Positions 25,874 to 36,319 are shown, numbered from the stretch's first letter. The stretch is DNA of 64,000 nucleotides from Micromonospora rosaria (GCF_001567585.1 NZ_LRQV01000014.1:18247-82246), one strand, 5' to 3'. Translations and numbers: made by a program. The notes: generated by a model not told the origin, from the letters alone.

Positions 25874-27238
25874 TCATTCCTTTGTGAGACGCCGACGGAT
25901 CTCCGCCCACGACGGCAGCGGTGCCCCGGCGACGACGTTGCGCCGCACCGAGGTCCAGAACAGGACGAGCAGCATGGCCTCCGCCAGCACCGTCGCCAGG
26001 GCCGCGCCGGTCAGCCCGAACACGGGGACGGCCAGGGCCAGCGCGGCCAGGTAGACCACCGCGCCGAGCCCCTGGTAGAAGACCTTCCTGCGGAGCAGGC
26101 CGCCGCTGGTCAGCAGGGACGCCACGCTGGCCGAGCCGAAGCGCAGCGGGATGGCCAGGGCGAGCAGGGTCATCACCGGCACGGAGTCGCGGTACTCGGC
26201 CCCGAAGACCAGCGGGATCGCGTACCGGCCGACGACGGCGACGGCCAGGCCGAGCAGCACCCCCATCCCGATCATGCCGATGGTGCCCGCCTTGTACGCG
26301 ACCAGCACGGCGTCCCGGTCCGAGCGCGACCACCGGTGCAGCTTCGCCAGGAAGTACTGCTGGTACACCACGCGGGGCAGCACGTAGATGGCGGTCAGCA
26401 GGGTCATCGGTACGGCGAGCAGCGCGGCGGCCCGGACGCTGAGGAACTCCCCCGAGACGACCACGCCCAAATGGATGCCGAGCAGGTAGAAGAGGCTGCC
26501 CAGCATGAACGGGGTGGCCCCGCCGACCAGGTGCCGGTACCGGGGTGGCCGGCCCGGCCGCACCGGCGCGCCCCGGTGCCCCTCCAGGGTCACCCGGCCG
26601 GTCCAGAACGGGGCGATCGCCACCGCGCTCAGCGCCACCGTCGCCACCGCCACCAGGGCGTACCCCGCCCCGGCGGCGAGCGCCGACCAGCCGGCGAGCC
26701 CGGTCAGCACCGCCACCAGCACCCGGCCGGCGTGCGGGGCGAGTTGCAGTACGGAGAGCTGGCCGTACCCGCCGCGCAGTTGCAGGGCGGAGACCGACAC
26801 CGCCATCGCCGCCTGGGCCAGGATCACCGGGGCCAGCGCGATGCGCAGGTCGCCGACGAGCGGGTCGCCCCGGTCCAGCAGGCCCCAGGCCGTCATCGCG
26901 GCGACCTGCAGGCCGGAGCAGGCCAGGATCAGCACCACCGAGGGCTGCACCCAGCGCAGCGCCCGGGGCCCCTCCCGCCCGAACCGCTGCAACCAGAACT
27001 CGGCGACGCCGAAGAGCGCCACCGGCCCGGCCAGGGTGACCAGCGACAGCACCGCCATGAAGGCGCCGAAGTGCTCCTGCGGCAGGCTCCGGGCGAGCAG
27101 CACCTGGGTCAGGAAGGCCAGCACGGTCAGGCCGACCTGGCTGATCGCCAGCATGCCGAGCTGCCGCAGCCGGCGGGTCAGGCCCCCACCGGAGCGGCGG
27201 ACCGGGGTCGGCGCGGTGCCCAGCGCGGCACCGGTCAT
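25874..27238 (-). CDS. Lipid-linked polysaccharide flippase (Wzx/MATE-like)
   Basis: A 454-residue polytopic protein with about twelve to fourteen hydrophobic helices beginning LGMLAISQVGLTVLAFLTQVLLARSLP, the usual opening of MOP-superfamily polysaccharide exporters. It would flip the undecaprenyl-linked repeat unit to the outer face for polymerisation. ATG 27238 is 94 nt downstream of the glycosyltransferase stop. Short spacing to the pyruvyl transferase suggests co-translation. The assignment rests on topology and locus; substrate unknown. Confidence 0.88.
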   Translation of the reverse strand: MTGAALGTAPTPVRRSGGGLTRRLRQLGMLAISQVGLTVLAFLTQVLLARSLPQEHFGAFMAVLSLVTLAGPVALFGVAEFWLQRFGREGPRALRWVQPSVVLILACSGLQVAAMTAWGLLDRGDPLVGDLRIALAPVILAQAAMAVSVSALQLRGGYGQLSVLQLAPHAGRVLVAVLTGLAGWSALAAGAGYALVAVATVALSAVAIAPFWTGRVTLEGHRGAPVRPGRPPRYRHLVGGATPFMLGSLFYLLGIHLGVVVSGEFLSVRAAALLAVPMTLLTAIYVLPRVVYQQYFLAKLHRWSRSDRDAVLVAYKAGTIGMIGMGVLLGLAVAVVGRYAIPLVFGAEYRDSVPVMTLLALAIPLRFGSASVASLLTSGGLLRRKVFYQGLGAVVYLAALALAVPVFGLTGAALATVLAEAMLLVLFWTSVRRNVVAGAPLPSWAEIRRRLTKE

Positions 27239-27332
27239 GCCGGGCCGTCCACCGGCCGTCCGGCCCGGCCCTCCCCCGGCCGCGCCGGAGCGGCCCCGGC
27301 CGACCGGCCCCCGGTCGCGGCCGGTCGCCGGG

Positions 27333-28289
27333 TCACCGGGCGGCCTCGGTTGTCACGTGCGCCCGTAGCTGCGCCAACTCCTCCCGGGTACGCCACATCC
27401 ACTGCTCCCGCGCCGCCGCGATCCGGCCGGGCAGGCTGCGGTCCTCCGTGATCGCCTGGCGGATGCCGGCGGCGAGGGCGGCGCGCTCGTTGGCGACCAG
27501 CGTCGCGAAGCTGCCGAACAGCTCCTCGGTGGTGCCGGTGCGGGAGAGCACCAGGGGCCGCAGCGCGCTCAACGCCTCGCACGCGCCGCTGGGCTGGCAG
27601 CCGTCCCGGTCGGTGAGCACCACCACCGCCCGGGACGCGGCCACCGCGGCCTCGTAGTCGGGCAGGTCGAGGAAGCCGAGGCCGTGCAGGTTCGGCAGGG
27701 CGGCGGCGCGCTCGCGCAGCCCGTCCGGCAGCTTGTGCAGCGGGGCGGTGGTGGCGAAGGTGACGTCCGGCATCGACGCGATCACGTCGACCAGGACGTC
27801 CATCGGCTCGTCCGGGGCGGCGGTGGCGACCACGAAGACCCAGCCGCGCGGGGCGGCCGGCGGGATCGGGCGCAGCGGGTCGTGCACCACCAGCGTGCGC
27901 AGCCCGGGGAAGGCCGCGCGGGCGATCTCGTCGGCCTGCCGGTTGTGGGTCAGCACCAGCCGGGCGCCGCGCAGCACCCGCTCGGTGCCGGGCACCTTCC
28001 GCCACCAGGACTGGAACTGCCCGTTGTGCGCGTCCACCACGTACGGCACCCGGGCCAGCAGCGGGGCCAGGCCGGGCAGGTGCGGCTGAGTCTGGGCGAG
28101 CACGTACGAGGGCCGCCGGGACCTGATCAGGGCCAGGTCGTCGCGGCTGTGCGCCAGGTAGTCCGAGGGGCGCAGCACCTTGGACGTGGCCCGGTGCGGG
28201 CGCCACACCATCTCCGCGCCCAGCGCCTCGGCGAGCACGTCCGAGCGGCGCTGGTACCGCTTCCAGGAGATGAACATCGGCTGACTCAT
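27333..28289 (-). CDS. Glycosyltransferase (GT-B fold, GT4-like)
   Basis: A 318-residue protein starting MSQPMFISWKRYQRRSDVLAE, coupled to the upstream gene by an ATGA overlap (28289-28286). The N-terminal half resembles acceptor domains (PYVVDAHNGQFQSWW, VLTHNRQADEIARAAFPG); the C-terminal half has the GT4 nucleotide-binding pattern (FVVATAAPDEPMDVLVD, LGFLDLPDYEAAVAASRAVVVLTDRDGCQPSGACEAL), where the SGACEAL segment replaces the common E(x)7E motif. No membrane helix. It probably adds one sugar to the repeat unit of the same polysaccharide. Confidence 0.85.
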   Translation of the reverse strand: MSQPMFISWKRYQRRSDVLAEALGAEMVWRPHRATSKVLRPSDYLAHSRDDLALIRSRRPSYVLAQTQPHLPGLAPLLARVPYVVDAHNGQFQSWWRKVPGTERVLRGARLVLTHNRQADEIARAAFPGLRTLVVHDPLRPIPPAAPRGWVFVVATAAPDEPMDVLVDVIASMPDVTFATTAPLHKLPDGLRERAAALPNLHGLGFLDLPDYEAAVAASRAVVVLTDRDGCQPSGACEALSALRPLVLSRTGTTEELFGSFATLVANERAALAAGIRQAITEDRSLPGRIAAAREQWMWRTREELAQLRAHVTTEAAR

Positions 28290-29695
28290 GGACGACCACC
28301 TGTTCCGCCCGCGTCGGGCACCGTCGCGTCGTCGCGTGGATGGACCGCGATGACCAGCACGTGTGAGAAGAGGAACAACCACATGAAGTACGAGTAGGCG
28401 GTGGGCTTCTGGGTGACCGCGAAGACCGCCGAGGTGAAGTAGAGGACGGCCAGCGCCCACTGCCCGTCGAAGGTGGTGAGCCGGCTCGTGGTCCGCCACA
28501 GGGCGGCGAGGATGACGCCCATGCAGACCAGCCCCAGCACGCCCCACACCACGAAGACCCGGATCGGGTCGCTGTGGGTGTTCCACGGCTCGTAGCCCAG
28601 CCCGGTCAGCCAGACGTCGACCGGGGCGCCGCCCCACGCCTGGGCGATCTCGTACCAGATCTCGCCCCGGCCGCGCATGAAGTCCTTCGAGTTCAGGTCG
28701 AGCGAGCCGATCTGGGTCACCAGGAACCGGGCCCGGTCCCACAGGAAGGAACCCCAGCCGACCAGCAGGACGGCCACCCCGGCGGCGAGCACCAGCCCGG
28801 CCGGGACGGCGATCCGCAGCGGCAGCCCCCGCACCCAGCGCAGCAGCGCGGGCAGCCGGCGCAGCTCCATCGCCACGACGACCAGGCCGACACAGAGGAT
28901 GGTCAGCCGGTGCGTGGAGACCACGGCGGTGGCGACCATCACCGCGATCAGGGCGAACCGCAGCACCGGCCGGATCCGCAGCCGGTCACCGGCGGCGTAC
29001 AGGATGAAGACCGCGAACAGCAGCAGCCGGCCCAGCGAGGCCGGGTGGAAGTAGCCACCCGAGGCGCGACCGATGTTGCCGCCGGGCAGCTTGAAGAAGA
29101 ACGTGTAGTCGACCAGCCCGGCCACCTGGAGCCAGGCGATCCCCGCGTGCACCACGGCCCCGAACAGCACGAGCAGCAACACCCAGCGGATCCGGTCGGC
29201 GGAGAACCAGTGCGGCCGGGCGAGCAGCACCGCCAGCAGCACCACCGGCGCGAACCCGACGGCGAGCTGGGCGGCCTGGGTGAGCGTGCCCCGGGTCGGC
29301 TCCACGTACGAGCCGAAGATGTCCCGCAGGCCGGTCGCCGCGAACTGGTCGACGAAGTCGGCACGCGAGGGCAGCAACAGCAGGTCGGCCACCGACAGCA
29401 GGCCCAGCACCAGCAGCGCGACCAGCGCCGGGGTCAGCTTCCCGGGCAGCCGGCGGGTCATCACCAGGACGCCGACGAAGGCCAGCACCATCAGCAGCGC
29501 GCCCAGCGTGCTCGCCACGAACCCGGCGTCCATGCTGTCCTGGGCGGTCTTCGGGCCGGGGATGTCGAACAGGGGCTTCAGGCCCAGCAGGGCCAGCGCG
29601 GCGACCACCAGGTACCAGGTCGGCGACTCCAGCCGGCGGCCCGCGCTGCGGCCGGGCTCCGGGTCGGCGTGCAGGGTCGACGCCGGCTGGTTCAT
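28286..29695 (-). CDS. O-antigen ligase/polymerase-like membrane protein (second copy in locus)
   Basis: A 469-residue protein from ATG 29695 with about eleven hydrophobic helices and a large loop between the late helices (FLVTQIGSLDLNSKDFMRGRGEIWYEIAQAWGG, given here only as its ends FLVTQIGSL and IAQAWGG) followed by GLGYEPWNTHSDPIRVF, a pattern of Wzy/WaaL proteins. It is the first gene of the four-gene group ligase-GT-flippase-pyruvyl transferase. Together with the protein at 12947-14494 this gives two polymerase/ligase candidates, one perhaps Wzy and one a ligase; sequence alone does not tell which. Confidence 0.84.
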   Translation of the reverse strand: MNQPASTLHADPEPGRSAGRRLESPTWYLVVAALALLGLKPLFDIPGPKTAQDSMDAGFVASTLGALLMVLAFVGVLVMTRRLPGKLTPALVALLVLGLLSVADLLLLPSRADFVDQFAATGLRDIFGSYVEPTRGTLTQAAQLAVGFAPVVLLAVLLARPHWFSADRIRWVLLLVLFGAVVHAGIAWLQVAGLVDYTFFFKLPGGNIGRASGGYFHPASLGRLLLFAVFILYAAGDRLRIRPVLRFALIAVMVATAVVSTHRLTILCVGLVVVAMELRRLPALLRWVRGLPLRIAVPAGLVLAAGVAVLLVGWGSFLWDRARFLVTQIGSLDLNSKDFMRGRGEIWYEIAQAWGGAPVDVWLTGLGYEPWNTHSDPIRVFVVWGVLGLVCMGVILAALWRTTSRLTTFDGQWALAVLYFTSAVFAVTQKPTAYSYFMWLFLFSHVLVIAVHPRDDATVPDAGGTGGRP

Positions 29696-29788
29696 CGGCG
29701 GACGGCCGGTGGCCGGGACCCGCACGGCCGTGTCCGGCCGCGATAGCTGTCCACGTCGTTCCTCCCCGCAACGTCCTGTCCGGGGGGC

Positions 29789-29794
29789 ACTATA
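29789..29794 (-). promoter_or_regulatory. Candidate -10 box for the second polysaccharide operon
   Basis: TATAGT on the minus strand (29794-29789) is one base from consensus and stands about 94 nt before the ATG at 29695. The -35 is weak. The 182-nt gap between rdgB and this operon contains no other visible signal. Confidence 0.35.
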
Positions 29795-29877
29795 CGCCAG
29801 AGCCGAGCGTGGCCGGTGCGCTCGGCGGGCCCCCCGGAGCCGCCGGCCGGGGCGGATCCGGGGGAACCGGGCGGAGG

Positions 29878-30498
29878 TCAGCCGGCGGCCGGCGGCAGTA
29901 CCTTCGCGACCAGCTTCGCCAGGTCGCGCAGCGCCTTGCCGCGGTGGCTGATCGCGTCCTTCTCCGGCGGGGTCAGCTCGGCGTTGGTCCGGTCCTGCCC
30001 CTCGCCGAGGAAGATCGGGTCGTACCCGAACCCGCCGTCGCCACGCGGGGCGCGCAGCAGCCGGCCCGGCTGGCGGCCGTCGACCAGGTGCTCCTTGCCG
30101 CCGGGCAGCACCAGGGCGACCGTGCAGACGAAGGAGGCGCCCCGGTGCTCGTCGGGCAGGTCGGCGATCTGGTCCAGCACGAGCTGGAGGTTTGCCTGGT
30201 CGTCGCCGTGCCGGCCGGCCCACCGGGCGCTGAACACCCCCGGCATCCCGTTGAGCGCGTCGACCGCCAGCCCCGAGTCGTCGGCGATCGTGGGCAGGCC
30301 GGTGCGCCGGCAACCCTCCCGGGCCTTGATCAGCGCGTTCTCGCCGAAGGTCAGGCCGCTCTCCGGCAGCTCCGGGTAGTCGTCCACGTCGTCCAGGCCG
30401 AGCAGGGCGACCCGGTGCGCGCCGAGCGCCCCGTCGAGAATCCGCTGCAACTCGATGAGCTTCTTGCGGTTGCGGGTGGCGAGCAGGACCTTGTTCAT
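29878..30498 (-). CDS. rdgB: RdgB/HAM1 non-canonical purine NTP pyrophosphatase
   Basis: A 206-residue house-cleaning enzyme hydrolysing dITP/ITP and XTP to monophosphates. It begins with the signature KVLLATRNRKKLIEL and has FGENALIKAREG, TIADDSGLAVDALNGMPGVFSARWAG, GDGGFGYDPIF and the C-terminal ISHRGKALRDL. Its ATG shares one base with the rph stop (TGATG at 30500-30496), so it is translated from the rph message. The rph-rdgB pairing is common in actinobacteria and matches Rv1340-Rv1341. Confidence 0.96.
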   Translation of the reverse strand: MNKVLLATRNRKKLIELQRILDGALGAHRVALLGLDDVDDYPELPESGLTFGENALIKAREGCRRTGLPTIADDSGLAVDALNGMPGVFSARWAGRHGDDQANLQLVLDQIADLPDEHRGASFVCTVALVLPGGKEHLVDGRQPGRLLRAPRGDGGFGYDPIFLGEGQDRTNAELTPPEKDAISHRGKALRDLAKLVAKVLPPAAG

Positions 30499-31223
30499 CA
30501 GGAGAGCGCCTTTCGTTGGGCCTCGGCCAGTTCCACACAGCCCGCCACGGCCAGGTCGAGCAGCGCGTCGAGCTGGTCGCGGGCGAAGACCCCGGCCTCA
30601 CCGGTGCCCTGCACCTCGACGAACTCGCCGTCGCCGGTGCAGACCACGTTCATGTCCACCTCGGCGGCCACGTCCTCGGCGTAGTCGAGGTCCAGCCGGG
30701 GCTCGCCGGCGATCACGCCCACGCTGACCGCGGCGACCGACCGGTGCATCACCTTCTCCACCCTGCCGGTCAGCGCCTTGCGCGCGGCCAGCCAGCTCAC
30801 CGCGTCGTGCAGGGCGACGTAGGCGCCGGTGATCGCCGCCGTCCGGGTACCCCCGTCGGCCTGGAGCACGTCGCAGTCGAGCACGATCGAGTTCTCGCCC
30901 AGCGCCTTGAGGTCGACGGCGGCCCGCAGGCTCCGCCCGATCAGCCGGGAGATCTCGTGGGTCCGCCCCCCGACCCGGCCCTTGACGCTCTCCCGGTCCG
31001 ACCGGGTGTTGGTGGCCCGGGGCAGCATCGCGTACTCGGCGGTGACCCAGCCGAGCCCGGAACCCTTGCGCCAGCGCGGCACCCCCTCGGTGACGCTGGC
31101 CGTGCAGAGCACCCGGGTCCCGCCGAACTCCACGAGCACGGAGCCCTCCGGATGGGTGCTCCAGCCCCTGGTCAGGGTCACCGGTCGGAGTTGGTCGGGC
31201 CGCCGCCCGTCAGGTCGCGCCAT
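30498..31223 (-). CDS. rph: Ribonuclease PH
   Basis: A 241-residue phosphate-dependent 3' exoribonuclease that trims tRNA precursors. Family segments are [32 protein letters not shown] (ends given: RPVTLTRG and VLCTASV), [52 protein letters not shown] and [18 protein letters not shown]. Full length. The promoter appears leaderless (TAGGGT, 6 nt, ATG). First gene of the rph-rdgB pair. Confidence 0.97.
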   Translation of the reverse strand: MARPDGRRPDQLRPVTLTRGWSTHPEGSVLVEFGGTRVLCTASVTEGVPRWRKGSGLGWVTAEYAMLPRATNTRSDRESVKGRVGGRTHEISRLIGRSLRAAVDLKALGENSIVLDCDVLQADGGTRTAAITGAYVALHDAVSWLAARKALTGRVEKVMHRSVAAVSVGVIAGEPRLDLDYAEDVAAEVDMNVVCTGDGEFVEVQGTGEAGVFARDQLDALLDLAVAGCVELAEAQRKALS

Positions 31224-31229
31224 CCCTGC

Positions 31230-31235
31230 ACCCTA
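31230..31235 (-). promoter_or_regulatory. -10 box of a leaderless promoter for rph
   Basis: TAGGGT on the minus strand (31235-31230) is followed by GCAGGG and then the ATG at 31223. GCAGGG is too close to serve as a ribosome-binding site, so a leaderless message is likely. Confidence 0.45.
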
Positions 31236-31296
31236 TGCGTTGGCGTGATCGACCCGTGGCCGGGTCCGGGGGCTCGGGGCGGCGCGGGTCCGGGGC

Positions 31297-32043
31297 TCAG
31301 ATGTCGTAGGTGGCGCCGGGGCGGACCACCTCGAGCGGGCCGACGTACGCGGCGGCGGCCGACTCGACGGTGTGCGCCTCGCTGCCCCACGCCGCCACCA
31401 GGTGGGTCAGCAGCAGCCGCCCCACCCCGGCCTTGGTCGCCGCCTCGCCCGCCTCCCGGCCGGTGAGGTGCAGGTCCGGCGGGTTGTCCACACCGTCGAG
31501 GTAGCTGGCCTCGCAGAGGAAGACGTCGGCCCCCTGCGCCAGCCGCAGCAGCGCGTCGCAGGGCGCGGTGTCGGAGGAGTAGCAGAGCACCCGTTCCTCG
31601 TGCTCCAGCCGCACGCCGTACGTCTCGATCGGATGGTTGACCCGGTCCACGGTGACGCTGAACGGGCCGATCGGGAAGGTGCCGGGTTGCAGGCCGTAGA
31701 ACTGGTACACGTCCTCGACGGTGCTGTTCTCCTGGCCGTACGCGGTGGCGAGCCGGTCCGGCGCGCCGGAGGGGGCGTACACCGGCAGGGCCGGGTACGG
31801 CCCGTCGGGCGCGTACCGGCGCACCACGACGTACGACGCGGCGTCGAGCATGTGGTCGCAGTGCAGGTGGGTGAGGAGGATGGCGTCGACCGCGTGCAGC
31901 CCCGCGTACCGCTGGAGGGTGGACAGCGCCCCGGAGCCGAAGTCCACCAGGAGACGGAAGCCGTCGGCCTCGACCAGGTACGCCGAACAGGGTGAGTCAG
32001 GACCGGGGAAGCTTCCCGCGCAGCCCAGGACGGTCAGACGCAT
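31297..32043 (-). CDS. MBL-fold hydrolase, Rv1339-like cyclic-nucleotide phosphodiesterase
   Basis: A 248-residue metallo-beta-lactamase-fold protein with the metal motif LLTHLHCDHMLDAASY, the later ligands CYSSDTAPCDALL and LTGREAGEAATKAGVGRLLLTHL. Position directly beside rph and downstream of cysM matches M. tuberculosis Rv1339, reported as an atypical cAMP phosphodiesterase; that this protein does the same is inference from synteny and family resemblance. ATG 32043 begins MRLTVLGCAGSFPGPDSPCSAYLV, the usual RNase Z-type opening. No ribosome-binding site is clear; TAGGCT at 32136-32131 (minus) is a possible -10 box. Confidence 0.85.
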   Translation of the reverse strand: MRLTVLGCAGSFPGPDSPCSAYLVEADGFRLLVDFGSGALSTLQRYAGLHAVDAILLTHLHCDHMLDAASYVVVRRYAPDGPYPALPVYAPSGAPDRLATAYGQENSTVEDVYQFYGLQPGTFPIGPFSVTVDRVNHPIETYGVRLEHEERVLCYSSDTAPCDALLRLAQGADVFLCEASYLDGVDNPPDLHLTGREAGEAATKAGVGRLLLTHLVAAWGSEAHTVESAAAAYVGPLEVVRPGATYDI

Positions 32044-32304
32044 CCGGTCGTCCCGTTACCACGCGCCGTAGTCACCGCACCGGCAACGCTCCCACCGATG
32101 ATCTTTACCGACGCGTACGCCACGCTGCGCAGCCTACGCCCACGTGAGCGGGGCACGAATCATCTCGTGCAAGTTGTCGCGAACGTGACACCGCCCCCGA
32201 CGAACCTCGTCGGTCGACTCGTACGCGCGTCACCGTGCCACCACGGACCGGTAACGGACAGCGATCGGCCCGGCCCGGCTCAGCGCCGGACCGGGCCGCG
32301 ACCG
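32044..32304. other. Intergenic region between the MBL gene and cysM, with a small inverted repeat
   Basis: This 261-nt gap has no convincing gene. GCACGA (32153-32158) and TCGTGC (32165-32170) form an inverted repeat with a 6-nt spacer just upstream of a minus-strand TAGGCT (32136-32131), so it may be an operator for the MBL gene. Near cysM's stop a GC-rich imperfect hairpin (about 32269-32297) could end the mec-cysO-cysM transcript. Confidence 0.35.
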
Positions 32305-33696
<1,392 letters not shown>

Positions 33697-34185
33697 TCAG
33701 CGGTCGGAACACTCGTAGTCGACCGTCGCCGGGCTCTGCCCGAACATGTAGGACTGCACGGCGTGCGGGTCCACGGCGGCGTCCAGGACCCGCACCGGCT
33801 CCTCGGTCACCACGCCGTCCACGATCCGGAAGGAACGGATCTCCTCACGGTCCGGCTCGCGGGTCGAGACGAGCAGGTAGTGCGCGCCCGGCTCACCGGC
33901 GAAGGAGATGTCCGTCCGCGACGGGTACGCCTCGGTGGCGGTGTGCGAGTGGTAGATCACGACCGGCTCTTCGTCCCGGTCGTCCATCTCCCGCCAGACC
34001 CGCAACTGCTCCATCGAGTCGAACTCGTAGAAGGTCATCGAGCGGGCGGCGTTGTCCATCGGGATGTGCCGGGTCGGGGTGTCGCTGCCGACGGGACCGG
34101 CGACCACGCCGCACGCCTCGTCGGGGTGGTCCCGGCGCGCGTGGGCGACGATCGCGTCGACGATCGACCGGTCGATGCTCAGCAC
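33697..34185 (-). CDS. mec: JAMM-family zinc peptidase Mec (CysO-cysteine hydrolase)
   Basis: A 162-residue Mov34/JAMM metallopeptidase. The zinc site is complete: Glu23 (PDEACGVVAG), then His79-x-His81 and Asp92 in HSHTATEAYPSRTD with Ser89, matching H-x-H-x(10)-D. In mycobacteria Mec releases cysteine from the CysO-cysteine adduct; here it may also trim the extended CysO. The GTG start at 34185 follows a TAGGCT box by 7 nt with no ribosome-binding site, fitting a leaderless transcript; a longer in-frame reading upstream has no support. First gene of the mec-cysO-cysM group. Confidence 0.94.
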   Translation of the reverse strand: MLSIDRSIVDAIVAHARRDHPDEACGVVAGPVGSDTPTRHIPMDNAARSMTFYEFDSMEQLRVWREMDDRDEEPVVIYHSHTATEAYPSRTDISFAGEPGAHYLLVSTREPDREEIRSFRIVDGVVTEEPVRVLDAAVDPHAVQSYMFGQSPATVDYECSDR

Positions 34186-34192
34186 GTGCCCC

Positions 34193-34198
34193 AGCCTA
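34193..34198 (-). promoter_or_regulatory. -10 box of a leaderless promoter for mec
   Basis: TAGGCT (34198-34193 on the minus strand), then 7 nt, then GTG 34185. The identical box and spacing precede pncB at 36320. Confidence 0.5.
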
Positions 34199-34330
34199 AC
34201 GCCTGTCGGGCCGCAGGCCGAAGTGGCCGCTGTCACCTTCCCACCGGCCGGGCAGGCAATCTGGTTTTTTCGGCCCGGCGGGAACGGGTACGAACGCCGG
34301 AGCACCCCGACGAACGACGGAGGAGAACAC

Positions 34331-35191
34331 ATGCAGCAACGCCGCATCGGCGCGGTACGGGTCGGCGCGATCGGGCTCGGCGGGATGCCGATGTCGCTCG
34401 GCGGTCGCCCCGACACCGACCGCGCCGTCCGGACCATCCACGCGGCCCTGGACGCCGGGGTCACCCTGATCGACACGGCCGACGCGTACTCGCTGGACTC
34501 GACGGACTTCGGGCACAACGAGTCGCTGATCGCCCGCGCCCTCGCCGGGTACGGCGGGGACACCTCCGGCGTCCTGGTCGCCACCAAGGGCGGGCACACC
34601 CGTCCCGGCGGGTCGGAGTGGGGGCTCGACGGCTCCCCGGAGTACCTGCGGGCCGCCTGCGACGCCTCGCTGACCCGGCTCGGCGTCGAGGCGATCGGGC
34701 TGTACCAGTTCCACCGGCCGGACCCCCGGGTGCCGTGGGCCGACTCGATCGGCGCCCTGCGCGACCTGGCCGACGCCGGCAAGATCCGGATGGCCGGCAT
34801 CTCCAACGCCGACCCCGACCAGATCCGCACCGCCCGGGACATCCTCGGTGACCGGCTGGCCTCCGTGCAGAACCAGTTCTCCCCGGAGTTCCGCAGCAGC
34901 GAGAAGGAGCTCCGGCTCTGCGCCGAGCTCGGGATCGCCTTCCTGCCCTGGTCGCCGCTGGGCGGCATCGGCCGGGCCGGGGACCTGGGCGGGCGGTTCC
35001 GCCCGTTCGCCGAGATCGCCGAGGCGCGCGGGGTCAGCCCGCAGCAGGTCTGCCTCGCCTGGCAGTTGGCGCTCGCCCCGGTCGTCGTACCGATCCCGGG
35101 CGCGAGCCGGCCGGAGACGATCCGGGACTCCGCCGCGGCGGCCGACCTGACCCTCGACGACCGGGAACTCGCCGCCCTCGACGCCGCCTGA
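34331..35191 (+). CDS. Aldo/keto reductase
   Basis: A 286-residue NADPH-dependent oxidoreductase of the AKR TIM-barrel superfamily. The tetrad is visible: Asp in LIDTADAYS, Tyr of DAYS, Lys in LVATKGGH and His in LYQFHRPDP; the cofactor loop appears in VVVPIPGASRPETI. It resembles YdhF/AKR11-type enzymes with unknown carbonyl substrates. ATG 34331 has GGAGGAG 6 nt before it. It is divergent from mec and interrupts the gene order otherwise shared with M. tuberculosis, so it may be a later insertion. Confidence 0.9.
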   Translation: MQQRRIGAVRVGAIGLGGMPMSLGGRPDTDRAVRTIHAALDAGVTLIDTADAYSLDSTDFGHNESLIARALAGYGGDTSGVLVATKGGHTRPGGSEWGLDGSPEYLRAACDASLTRLGVEAIGLYQFHRPDPRVPWADSIGALRDLADAGKIRMAGISNADPDQIRTARDILGDRLASVQNQFSPEFRSSEKELRLCAELGIAFLPWSPLGGIGRAGDLGGRFRPFAEIAEARGVSPQQVCLAWQLALAPVVVPIPGASRPETIRDSAAAADLTLDDRELAALDAA

Positions 35192-35215
35192 CCCCCACTC
35201 GCAGGCCCCCGGTGC

Positions 35216-35295
35216 AAGGAAGGGCCCCCTGTTAACAGGGTGGTGTTAACAGGGGGCCCTTCCTCTACCGGAAGCGTTAGGAGGGGCCCTTCCTC
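35216..35295. repeat. Dispersed palindromic repeat (copy 2) with a long hairpin
   Basis: The left part is a perfect 21-bp inverted repeat (35217-35237 with 35244-35264) around the loop GGGTGG, rich in GGGCCCCC and GTTAAC. The right part (about 35248-35295), read on the minus strand, is closely similar to copy 1 at 19154-19201, including CGGTAG and the GGAAGGGCCCC ends. It begins inside the TGA stop of the DUF2017 gene. Lying between convergent genes, it could also work as a bidirectional terminator. Confidence 0.85.
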
Positions 35296-35797
35296 ACTCC
35301 GCGATGAGGGCGTTGAGCAGGGACTCCTGGAGGTAGCCGAGGTAGGCGTAGACGGAGAGCTGGAAGACCCGCGAGGAGCTCGGGTCGGCGGCCATCGCCA
35401 CGTCCAGTTCCGCGCCCAGGTCGGTGCCGTCCTTGATCTCCAGCCGGACGCCCATCGCCAGCCGGGCGTCGTTGAGCGCCCGCAGCCACGCCTCGGCCGC
35501 CTCGGCGTCGAGCCGCACCTCGCCGCCGGCCTCGTCGGGCAGGGCGGCGAGGATCGCGCCGGCCTGGTCGATCTTCGCGGTCTTGAGGTCGCCCTCGGTG
35601 TACCGGCGGAACTCCGCCGTCCCGGCCGCGTCCTCCGGGTACACCTCGGGGAAGAGCCGGCCGACGACCGGGTCGGTGTGGTCGAAGCCGTCGGTGAGCA
35701 GGCCGACCACCTCGGAGGCGACCTTGCGCAGCACCCGGACCTCGTCGACGGCGAAGGTCGCCACGTACCGGTCCCCCCGGCGGCGGAACATGCTCAC
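35294..35797 (-). CDS. DUF2017 family protein, ClpS partner gene
   Basis: A 167-residue acidic, helical protein of the DUF2017 family, no membrane helix. It opens (M)[29 protein letters not shown] and ends [21 protein letters not shown]. The GTG start at 35797 overlaps the clpS stop as GTGA; an ATG two codons later is an alternative. The clpS-DUF2017 pair is conserved in actinobacteria (Rv1331-Rv1332), which suggests a role linked to ClpS/ClpC proteolysis, but no activity is known to me. Its stop codon lies inside the dispersed repeat. Confidence 0.85.
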   Translation of the reverse strand: MSMFRRRGDRYVATFAVDEVRVLRKVASEVVGLLTDGFDHTDPVVGRLFPEVYPEDAAGTAEFRRYTEGDLKTAKIDQAGAILAALPDEAGGEVRLDAEAAEAWLRALNDARLAMGVRLEIKDGTDLGAELDVAMAADPSSSRVFQLSVYAYLGYLQESLLNALIAE

Positions 35798-36093
35798 GAG
35801 CGCTCCACCGTCGCCCAGAGGCCGTACGCGTGCAGCTGCGACGCGTCGTGCTCCATCCGCTCCCGGGCCCCGCTGGAGACCACCGCCCGCCCCTTGTGGT
35901 GCACGTCCAGCATCAACTGCTCGGCCTTCTCCCGGCTGTACCCGAAGAGCTTCTGGAAGACCCAGGTCACATAGCTCATCAGGTTGACCGGGTCGTCCCA
36001 CACGATCGTCACCCATGGCCGGTCGGCAGCCGGCACCTCATCGGTGTCCGGCGTCTCGACTGGTGCAACCTGAGGAGCCGCCATGCCCCCCAT
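35794..36093 (-). CDS. clpS: ATP-dependent Clp protease adaptor ClpS
   Basis: A 99-residue adaptor that delivers N-degron substrates to ClpC/ClpP. After a ~25-residue flexible N-terminus the ClpS core is clear: [28 protein letters not shown] and [19 protein letters not shown], with the conserved Asn and His-Lys residues of the pocket that reads destabilising N-termini. ATG 36093 is used; ATG 36084 three codons later is equally possible. It is the first gene of the clpS-DUF2017 pair. Confidence 0.95.
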   Translation of the reverse strand: MGGMAAPQVAPVETPDTDEVPAADRPWVTIVWDDPVNLMSYVTWVFQKLFGYSREKAEQLMLDVHHKGRAVVSSGARERMEHDASQLHAYGLWATVERS

Positions 36094-36319
36094 CGTGCCA
36101 CCGGATCCGGCGAACCGATGAACCGGAACACCCGCCGTGTCCCCGGCACCCCCGCGCGGCCCGTCCGGACCGGCCGGGCCGGGGCACCCGGCGGCCGGGT
36201 GACCGAGCCCACCCCGGCCCCGGCGCCGACCCCACCACAGGGCACCTGACCAGCGGAACCGACACCGGCGACGGAGACCGGCGCAGCGGGCCGGGCCGAC
36301 ACGGACGCCGGACGAACTC

